Below are positions 31,152 through 36,441 of a stretch of DNA of 36,441 bases, piece after piece. Under the pieces are notes generated by a model. The model saw only the letters and a program-made list of their open reading frames with translations. It ran no database searches and was not told where the DNA came from. The stretch spans positions 1-36,441 of the forward strand of contig NZ_QEOO01000024.1 of NCBI RefSeq assembly GCF_003121585.1, written 5' to 3'. The DNA comes from Nocardioides speluncae (lineage in GTDB: Bacteria > Actinomycetota > Actinomycetes > Propionibacteriales > Nocardioidaceae). Position 1 is the first letter of the stretch. Each line of letters opens with the position of its first letter. A program made the position numbers and the translations under genes.

Positions 31152-33704
31152 ATGTGGAAGGTCACCTGGCGCAACCTCTGGGCGCGCAAGATCCGGCTGT
31201 TCCTGTCGGGCCTGGCCGTGGTGCTCGGCGTCGCGTTCGTCGCCGGCACGTTCATCTTCACCGACGCCATGAGCGGCTCGTTCGACAAGATCATCGAGGG
31301 CAGTACGGCGGACGTCGAGGTGGCCTTCGAGGGTGCCAACGACTTCGACTCCAGCCAGGACTCGCGGCTGCTGCCCGCGAGCGTCGTGGGGGAGCTCCGC
31401 GCTCTCCCTGGTGCCGAGTCGGTCCACCCCAACAACACGCTGACCACGGTCTTCGCGATCGACCCGGACGGGAAGGTGATCGGCGGCAACGGCCCGCCCG
31501 GCCTGGCGTTCGGACCCACCGACGCCGAGTCGATCACCGGCATCAAGATCATGGCGGTCACCGACGGCGAGTACCCCGACGCGCCGTACGAGGTCGCCCT
31601 CGACGAGAAGACCGCTGACAAGGCCGAGGTCGAGATCGGCGACAAGCTCGAGATCGTGACGCCCGCCGAGGACCCGGTCATGGAGGTCACGCTGACCGGC
31701 CTGGTCGAGTTCGGCGGCGGCACCGGTCTCAACGGCGCGACGCTGACGGTCTTCGACCAGAAGTTCCTGCAGGACCAGTTCTTTGACGGCCAGGACGGCT
31801 ATATGTCGGTGGCGCTGAACGCCAAGGACGGCGTCACCCAGGCCGAGCTTCGCGACCAGGCGCAGGCGGTGCTGCCGGCCGGCGCCACGGCGGAGGCCGG
31901 CGACGACTACGTCGAGGAGCAGAAGAACGGGCTGGAGCAGATCTTCAGCTTCCTGGAGTACTTCCTGCTCGCCTTCGCCGCGATCTCGCTGATCGTCGGC
32001 ATCTTCATGATCATCAACACCTTCTCGATCCTGGTGGCCCAGCGCAGCCGTGAGCTGGCCCTGCTCCGGGCGATGGGTGCCTCCCGGCGGCAGGTGATGG
32101 GCTCGGTGATCGTGGAGGCGCTGGCCGTCGGCATCGTCGGCTCGCTGATCGGCCTCGGTGCCGGTTACCTGCTGGCCAGAGGCCTGGCGGTGGTCTTCGG
32201 CGCGATCGGTCTCGACCTCGCCGGCGCCAGCTTCGTCCTCGACGCTGAGGCGGTCGCGTGGTCGCTGTCGGTCGGCATCCTGGTCACCCTGGTCGCGGCC
32301 GTGGTGCCGGCGATGCGTGCCTCTCGGATCCCGCCGATCCAGGCGCTGCGCGACGACGTCGCGCTCCCCGAGACCGCCCTGCACCGGCGGGTGATCGTCG
32401 CCGGTCTGCTCGCCGTACTCGGCATCGCCGCCATCGTGCTCGGGTTCCTGGCCGACAGTGCCCAAGCGCTGGCGGTGGTCGGGCTCGGCATGCTGTCGAT
32501 CCTGGTAGCGGCGGCGATGGTCAGCCCGATCCTGGCGCGCCCGGTGATCTGGCTGTTCGGCACGGTCTACCGGTCGCTCTACGGGATGGTCGGCCGGCTG
32601 GCGACCCAGAACTCCATGCGCAACCCGCGCCGTACCGCCGCCACCGCGAGCGCGCTGATGATCGGCCTGGCCGTGGTCGGCCTGCTGTCGGTGGTCGCCT
32701 CGTCGACCACCGCGAGCACCGAGGAGGCGGTCGAGGAGCAGGTGACCTCGCAGTTCATCATCAGGAACGTCGCCGGGCAGTCGCCGTTCTCGACGGGGTA
32801 CGCCGAGAAGGCGCGCGAGGTGCCCGGCGTGGCGGCTGTGGCCCCGTTCCGGTCGGTCTTCAACGCGAAGCTCGAGGGCAGGAGCGCCTTCCTGGGTGCG
32901 ACCGACCCGGCCGCGCTGGCCGAGGCGATGCGGCTGCCGATGGTGGCCGGCGGCCTGGCCGCGCTCGGCCCCGGCCAGATCCTGGTCGGCGAGGAGCGGG
33001 CGGAGTCGCAGAACCTGAAGGTCGGCGACAAGGTCACGCTGGAGCTGCAGGGTGGCAAGCAGGAGCTCGAGGTGGCCGGCATGCTCGGCATCGGCAGCGC
33101 GCTGCCGGCCGACGTGCTGGTCACCCTGGACACCCTGGAGAAGGGCGGACCGGCGCCGCTCGACTCGCTGGTGTTCATCACCGCCGATCCGGGCGCGGAC
33201 CTCGACCAGGTGTTCTCGGACCTCGAGGGCATCGTCGAGGAGAACCCGACGGTGACGGTGTCGGACCCGGAGGCGCTCGTGGACGCCCAGAAGGACCAGA
33301 TCAACCAGATCCTGTACCTGATGTACGGCCTGCTCGGCCTGGCGATCGTGATCGCCGTCCTCGGCATCATCAGCACCCTCTGGCTGTCGGTGATCGAGCG
33401 GACCCGCGAGGTCGGGCTGCTCCGCGCGGTCGGGCTGAGCCGGTCCCAGCTGCGCCGGATGATCCGGCTGGAGGCGGTCGTGGTGGCGGTCTTCGGTGCG
33501 ATGCTCGGCCTGCTGCTCGGGATCGCGTTCGGTGCGGGGCTGATCTACGCGCTGCGCGACCAGGGGCTGACCGTGTTCGCCGTGCCGTGGGGACGGCTGC
33601 TGATCTTCGTGGTGCTGGCCGGTCTGGTCGGCGTCCTGGCCTCGCTGTTTCCGGCCCACCGGGCGGCCAGGCTCGACGTACTCAAGGCCATCGCGACCGA
33701 GTAG
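31152..33704 (+). CDS. FtsX-type ABC transporter permease, double module
   Basis: An 850-residue permease with two FtsX modules. Helix 1 is near 14-37 (LSGLAVVLGVAFVAGTFIFT), then a large outside domain (about 40-255). The first helix group runs at about 268-405 (FSFLEYFLLAFAAISLIVGI, ELALLRAMGASRRQVMGSVI). Middle helices (LLAVLGIAAIVLGFLADSAQ) lead to a second outside domain at about 510-700. The second FtsX group is at about 720-840 (LLGLAIVIAVLGIISTLWLS, EVGLLRAVGLSRSQLRRMIR). Such double permeases are common in actinobacteria and act with one ATPase; no adaptor is coded here. The substrate is unknown. A nested hairpin follows at 33723. Confidence 0.95.
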   Translation: MWKVTWRNLWARKIRLFLSGLAVVLGVAFVAGTFIFTDAMSGSFDKIIEGSTADVEVAFEGANDFDSSQDSRLLPASVVGELRALPGAESVHPNNTLTTVFAIDPDGKVIGGNGPPGLAFGPTDAESITGIKIMAVTDGEYPDAPYEVALDEKTADKAEVEIGDKLEIVTPAEDPVMEVTLTGLVEFGGGTGLNGATLTVFDQKFLQDQFFDGQDGYMSVALNAKDGVTQAELRDQAQAVLPAGATAEAGDDYVEEQKNGLEQIFSFLEYFLLAFAAISLIVGIFMIINTFSILVAQRSRELALLRAMGASRRQVMGSVIVEALAVGIVGSLIGLGAGYLLARGLAVVFGAIGLDLAGASFVLDAEAVAWSLSVGILVTLVAAVVPAMRASRIPPIQALRDDVALPETALHRRVIVAGLLAVLGIAAIVLGFLADSAQALAVVGLGMLSILVAAAMVSPILARPVIWLFGTVYRSLYGMVGRLATQNSMRNPRRTAATASALMIGLAVVGLLSVVASSTTASTEEAVEEQVTSQFIIRNVAGQSPFSTGYAEKAREVPGVAAVAPFRSVFNAKLEGRSAFLGATDPAALAEAMRLPMVAGGLAALGPGQILVGEERAESQNLKVGDKVTLELQGGKQELEVAGMLGIGSALPADVLVTLDTLEKGGPAPLDSLVFITADPGADLDQVFSDLEGIVEENPTVTVSDPEALVDAQKDQINQILYLMYGLLGLAIVIAVLGIISTLWLSVIERTREVGLLRAVGLSRSQLRRMIRLEAVVVAVFGAMLGLLLGIAFGAGLIYALRDQGLTVFAVPWGRLLIFVVLAGLVGVLASLFPAHRAARLDVLKAIATE

Positions 33705-33722
33705 CGGCAGGGTAAAACTGGC

Positions 33723-33770
33723 CGGGCGGGCCCTAGCAAGTGGGCGATTTCGCCCACGCGGGCCCGTCCG
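33723..33770. repeat. nested palindrome between exporter and GntR genes
   Basis: Outer arms of 11 bases (CGGGCGGGCCC / GGGCCCGTCCG, one G-T pair) enclose an inner 8-bp palindrome GTGGGCGA-TT-TCGCCCAC. It begins 19 bases after the permease stop and ends 18 before the regulator start. It may terminate the exporter mRNA or serve as an operator of the GntR protein; sequence alone cannot decide. Confidence 0.6.
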
Positions 33771-33788
33771 GCGTATCACACTCACACC

Positions 33789-34517
33789 GTGGCGGAAATG
33801 ATCGCGGTCCCTGAGCGCAGAGAGCGCAAGCACGTACAGGTGCGCGAGTACGTGCGGGGTCTGATCGAGGGTGCGGCGCCGGGGTTCCCGGCGCCGAGCG
33901 AGCGCGAGCTCGTCCAGATGTTCGGCGTCGCCCGGATGACGGTGCGGCAGGCGATGGATGCGCTGGTGATCGAGGGCCTGCTGGAGCGGGTGCCCGGCCG
34001 CGGCACCTTCGTGGCCCGACCGCGCAGCGAAACCACCCGGCTGATCGGCTTCACCGAGGACATGGCCCGGCGCGGCCTGCTCGCGGAGTCGCAGACCCTG
34101 ATCGCCCGTCGCGAGAAGGCCGGCCCCAGCGTCGCCCGGGCGCTCGCCATCACCGGCGGCGACGCGGTGATCCACTGGAAGCGGCTGCGCCGCGCCAACG
34201 GCGTACCCATGTGCGTCGAGGACGCGTACCTCTCTGAGGTGCTGCTGCCCGGCTTCCTGCAGACGGGCATGCCGACCAGCCTGTACGCCGCGCTCGCGGC
34301 TCGCGGGCTGCGGCCGACCTGGGCCGAGGACATCGTCAGCGCCGAGGTCGCCGACGAGGAGACCGCCGGGCAGCTGGAGATCGCGCCGGGCAGCCCGGTG
34401 CTCGAGGTGTCGCGGCGGGCTCACGCCGACGACAAGCCGGTCGAGGTGTCCCGCTCGATCTACCGTGCGGACCGCTACACCTTCCTGGTCCAGCAGCGGG
34501 ACACGCGCCCCAGCTAG
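33789..34517 (+). CDS. GntR/HutC-family transcriptional regulator
   Basis: A 242-residue regulator. The N-terminal winged helix is at about 12-78: KHVQVREYVRGLIEGAAP, PSERELVQMFGVARMTVRQA, GLLERVPGRGTFVARP. The C-terminal UTRA effector domain runs from about 92: TRLIGFTEDMARRGLLAES, AITGGDAVIHWKRLRRANGV, SLYAALAARGLRP, VLEVSRRAHADDKPVEVSRS. HutC-type regulators bind small effectors, often sugars or amino-acid derivatives. Start GTG 33789 or ATG 33798. Its targets are not evident: the exporter before it ends 84 bases away on the same strand, and a palindrome lies in that gap. Confidence 0.94.
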   Translation: MAEMIAVPERRERKHVQVREYVRGLIEGAAPGFPAPSERELVQMFGVARMTVRQAMDALVIEGLLERVPGRGTFVARPRSETTRLIGFTEDMARRGLLAESQTLIARREKAGPSVARALAITGGDAVIHWKRLRRANGVPMCVEDAYLSEVLLPGFLQTGMPTSLYAALAARGLRPTWAEDIVSAEVADEETAGQLEIAPGSPVLEVSRRAHADDKPVEVSRSIYRADRYTFLVQQRDTRPS

Positions 34518-34544
34518 CGTTCACGTTTGCAAATGTTGTAGTTT

Positions 34545-34563
34545 ACCCGAGCGCCACTCGGGT
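34545..34563 (+). promoter_or_regulatory. hairpin in the leader of the type VII-like module
   Basis: ACCCGAG-CGCCA-CTCGGGT is a perfect 7-bp stem with a 5-base loop, 28 bases after the regulator stop and about 70 bases before the next gene. It could be a terminator of the GntR gene or an operator; TAGTTT just before it looks like a -10 box, but no -35 fits. Confidence 0.45.
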
Positions 34564-34631
34564 AGACCTTGTGGTCGTACGAGCGACAGACGCACTCGGG
34601 CACGTCGCCCGCCGACCGCTGTAAGGAAGTT

Positions 34632-34949
34632 ATGAGTGACCCCGGCATCGAGGTCGACGACCTCAACAACCTCAAGGCCTGCATCGAGCAGATGTGGAAC
34701 ATCTCCCACTCGGCCTACGAGATCAAGTACTACGTGACCACGCAGGTGGCCTGTGAGGCGGGCTTCACCGGCCTGCTGGCGCCGTTCAAGGATGCGATGG
34801 TCGAGATCCGGAAGGCTGCCGAGGACATGACCGGTACCTTCTCCGGCCGCTACAGCGCGACCGCGAACGCGCTGTTCGACGCCGGCTTCGAGCTGGACAT
34901 GGCCGACGGCCACGCCTCGGATCTCTTCGTGCGGACGAGGCCCAACTGA
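34632..34949 (+). CDS. small helical protein, type VII secretion (ESX/EspC-like) candidate
   Basis: A 105-residue protein without signal peptide. It begins MSDPGIEVDDLNNLKACIEQ; two long helices are at about 8-50 (NLKACIEQMWNISHSAYEIK) and 55-85 (FKDAMVEIRKAAEDMTGTFS) and the end is acidic (DMADGHASDLF). Size and helix-turn-helix plan fit WXG100/EspC-type secretion partners, but the WXG motif itself is not seen and the usual YxxxD/E tail is not clear. AAGGAAG precedes ATG 34632. It is the first of three closely packed genes (gap of 1 base to the next). Assignment rests mostly on context with the WXG protein that follows. Confidence 0.78.
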   Translation: MSDPGIEVDDLNNLKACIEQMWNISHSAYEIKYYVTTQVACEAGFTGLLAPFKDAMVEIRKAAEDMTGTFSGRYSATANALFDAGFELDMADGHASDLFVRTRPN

Positions 34950-34950
34950 G

Positions 34951-35877
34951 ATGGCCGGCCAGTTCACCGACGTCGTCGACGTCAAGGCGATGCTGAAGGA
35001 TCCCGAGAAGCCCGACACCAAGCTGAACCTGCCGCCGGAGTGGGAGAGCTGGGACAAGGCGTTCCAGGAGGTCCGCGACGCGATCAACAAGTTCCTCGAC
35101 GTCGTGGACAAGGTGCCCGGCATCGACATCAGCATGCGGCTGCCCGGCGGCAGCCTGGTCGACATCGTGGTCAAGCCCTTCACCGGCGACTGGGACCGGA
35201 TCTACATGAACGGCGCAGCTTGCAAGACGTGGGGAGAGGCCGTCGGCGGCATGGGTCGCAACGTCGGCCAGGTGCCGATCGATATGGCCCTGCACTGGAA
35301 GGGCAAGGGGGCGGCGTCGTTTACCGCGCACCAGGGCGTGTACGCCGTGGTGATCAGCGCGATCGGCGCCCTGCTGCAGTACGGCGAGAAGGTCTTCCAG
35401 GCGATCGGCAAGATGTCCCAGCGGCTCGGCGAGACCGTGGTCAAGGTGCTGACCAGGCTCGGCAAGCTGCTGATCCGAGTCCTCGGCCAGGTGGCCAAGC
35501 GGCTGTCGGGCTGGTGGGCCTGGATCAAGACCGCCGCCGAGGTGGTCATGAACGGCCTGGACGTGGTTCGCGACATCTACAACGACGTGGTCGAGATCAT
35601 CGAGCTGGTCAAGCGGCTGTTCGACCTGAAGGCAAAGGTCGAGGCGTGGGTGTCGGACCAGGTGGCCAAGCTCAAGCTGTTCCAAGAGCTGCCGTCGATC
35701 TCGCTGGAGCTGCCGAACGTCGCCAACATCCGGCTGGCCGAGTTCCCGCCGGTCGACCAGGGCATCAAGGCGCGGATCGACGCCAAGGTCAACGCGCACA
35801 CGACCAAGGAGAAGTCGCAGGCCGAGAAGGACCTCGAAGGCTCGGTCACCAGCGCGGAGGAGTCGGCCACTAAATGA
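34951..35877 (+). CDS. WXG-motif helical protein, putative type VII secretion substrate
   Basis: A 308-residue protein with W-x-G at 116-118 (LHWKGKGAASFTAH) between two helices, the hallmark of the WXG100 fold, here in a longer chain. The N-terminal part (about 1-80) has EWESWDKAFQEVRDAINKFL and VDKVPGIDISMRLPGGSLVD. Residues 125-235 are a long amphipathic helical tract (VVISAIGALLQYGEKVFQAI, LTRLGKLLIRVLGQVAKRLS, VVRDIYNDVVEIIELVKRLF). The end is Lys/Glu-rich (TTKEKSQAEKDLEGSVTSAE). No toxin motif is seen. It probably pairs with or is escorted by the small protein coded before it. The stop overlaps the next start (ATGA). Confidence 0.78.
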   Translation: MAGQFTDVVDVKAMLKDPEKPDTKLNLPPEWESWDKAFQEVRDAINKFLDVVDKVPGIDISMRLPGGSLVDIVVKPFTGDWDRIYMNGAACKTWGEAVGGMGRNVGQVPIDMALHWKGKGAASFTAHQGVYAVVISAIGALLQYGEKVFQAIGKMSQRLGETVVKVLTRLGKLLIRVLGQVAKRLSGWWAWIKTAAEVVMNGLDVVRDIYNDVVEIIELVKRLFDLKAKVEAWVSDQVAKLKLFQELPSISLELPNVANIRLAEFPPVDQGIKARIDAKVNAHTTKEKSQAEKDLEGSVTSAEESATK

Positions 35878-36350
35878 GCGACTATTACGACGCCAGCGCC
35901 ACCTCCGGCCAGCCGCAGCGCCCGGTGCTCGATCTGGAGGGCCTGGCCGACCAGGCGATGGAGCGCGAGCTGCTCGACTTCCTCGAGGACCTCGACGAGA
36001 AGCTCGCGCAGGCCGAGGCCGCGGAGGCCGACGAGCCGCTGACCGACGAGCAGGTGCAGGGCCTGGTGGCGGTCTGCTCCGACGAGGGTGCGCCGCTCGC
36101 GTTCAAGTCGATCAAGGCGCGGGTCGACGACGGGCGTACGACGTGGGCCGAGGTGTGGCACAACCTCGGCGACGAGGGCCAGACCGGACTGGAGCTGATG
36201 AGCGCGGTCCTGGCCTGGACCGCGGCCCAGCTGCCGACCTGGCATGCGGAGTCCGAGTCCGAGGTCGAGCTCGCGGTGGAGGAGGGCCGGCTCGACGACC
36301 TCGGCCGGGCCGGAGGTCGCGCGCCCAAGCGCGACGACGAGAAGGGCTAG
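35874..36350 (+). CDS. acidic protein of the type VII-like module
   Basis: A 158-residue acidic, cytoplasmic-looking protein (no signal peptide or membrane helix). Its helices include GLADQAMERELLDFLEDLDE, KLAQAEAAEADEPLTDEQVQ and WAEVWHNLGDEGQTGLELM, and the tail is RAPKRDDEKG. I do not recognise the family. ATG overlaps the stop of the WXG protein, so it is co-translated and may act as its chaperone or immunity partner; this is inference. It is the last gene before the IS630-like transposase start at 36395. Confidence 0.75.
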   Translation: MSDYYDASATSGQPQRPVLDLEGLADQAMERELLDFLEDLDEKLAQAEAAEADEPLTDEQVQGLVAVCSDEGAPLAFKSIKARVDDGRTTWAEVWHNLGDEGQTGLELMSAVLAWTAAQLPTWHAESESEVELAVEEGRLDDLGRAGGRAPKRDDEKG

Positions 36351-36394
36351 TGAGGCGCACGTGAAGTTCGCTAGATAAGTCGTAGGATGTGGAC

Positions 36395-36441
36395 ATGCCA
36401 CGATCAGGACGTCCGAAGGCCGAGTTGACCCTGACTCCGCA
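36395..36441 (+). CDS. IS630-family transposase, N-terminal fragment (cut by window)
   Basis: ATG 36395 opens MPRSGRPKAELTLTP, a start typical of IS630-type transposases (GRPKAEL-x-LT). Only 15 complete codons are visible. TAGGAT (36383-36388) lies 6 bases before the ATG and may be a -10 box of a leaderless transcript. The IS left end would lie between 36351 and 36394; TA dinucleotides are present but no terminal repeat can be confirmed without the other end. Confidence 0.65.
   Translation, partial: MPRSGRPKAELTLTP

Noticed and set aside
30918..34424. Very long minus-strand open frame (over 1100 codons) opposite the exporter and GntR genes
   Set aside because: It is antisense to three well-supported genes, its translation is low-complexity His/Arg/Asp/Gln-rich without domains, and such frames are a by-product of high GC codon use.

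Overview
The window is a GC-rich chromosomal segment of an actinobacterium. The closest fit is Nocardioidaceae (Nocardioides-like), inferred from gene content and not from any database comparison. Pointers are the DUF3263/LytR_C (VirR-type) pair, a CysO-like sulfur carrier, a DUF222-HNH (13E12-type) nuclease, LexA boxes of the actinobacterial TCGAAC-N4-GTTCGA type, a solo GroEL under CIRCE control, GTG/TTG starts and many 4-bp ATGA/GTGA gene overlaps. I see no tRNA, rRNA, CRISPR array or prophage. The only mobile element is the beginning of an IS630-type transposase at the right edge.

Left part (1-8 kb): a minus-strand pair of secreted proteins (one cut by the window edge), then DUF3263, a VirR-like protein and trehalose-6-phosphate phosphatase. 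Next is a SAM-I (S-box) riboswitch in front of a threonine-synthase-like PLP enzyme and a CysO/ThiS-like sulfur carrier ending in GG. Methionine/SAM-type control on a PLP lyase linked to a sulfur carrier suggests a carrier-dependent sulfur-assimilation (homocysteine-forming) module rather than ordinary threonine synthesis; this is the most interesting locus. Two secreted proteins follow.

Middle (8-19 kb): a DUF2157/GDYXXLXY membrane pair; an ECF42-type sigma factor translationally coupled to two YciI/DGPF proteins behind a matching promoter; a SRPBCC protein; a membrane-anchored SGNH hydrolase; a YfbM-like protein; a PhyH-type dioxygenase with an ATP-grasp enzyme; an MprAB-like two-component system; and an SOS-type DUF222-HNH protein with a LexA box on its start codon.

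Right part (19-36 kb): a four-gene overlapping operon made of a lipoprotein with two C-x39-C repeats, a peptidoglycan-binding/HlyD-like adaptor, a MacB-type ATPase and an FtsX-type permease. It is followed by an ECF sigma factor with a membrane beta-propeller partner, groEL with two CIRCE elements, a second ECF sigma factor with a putative anti-sigma partner, alkB with a LexA box, an acyl-CoA carboxylase carboxyltransferase, a second MacB/FtsX-type exporter, a GntR/UTRA regulator, and a three-gene type VII secretion-like (WXG) module ending at the IS630 fragment.

Recurring themes are envelope stress and export (three sigma-factor modules, a two-component system, two MacB-type exporters), DNA-damage response (two LexA boxes, alkB, HNH nuclease) and sulfur metabolism. 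Intergenic inverted repeats at 7815-7979 and 23057-23119 look like repetitive extragenic elements. No gene-free stretch exceeds about 250 bases.
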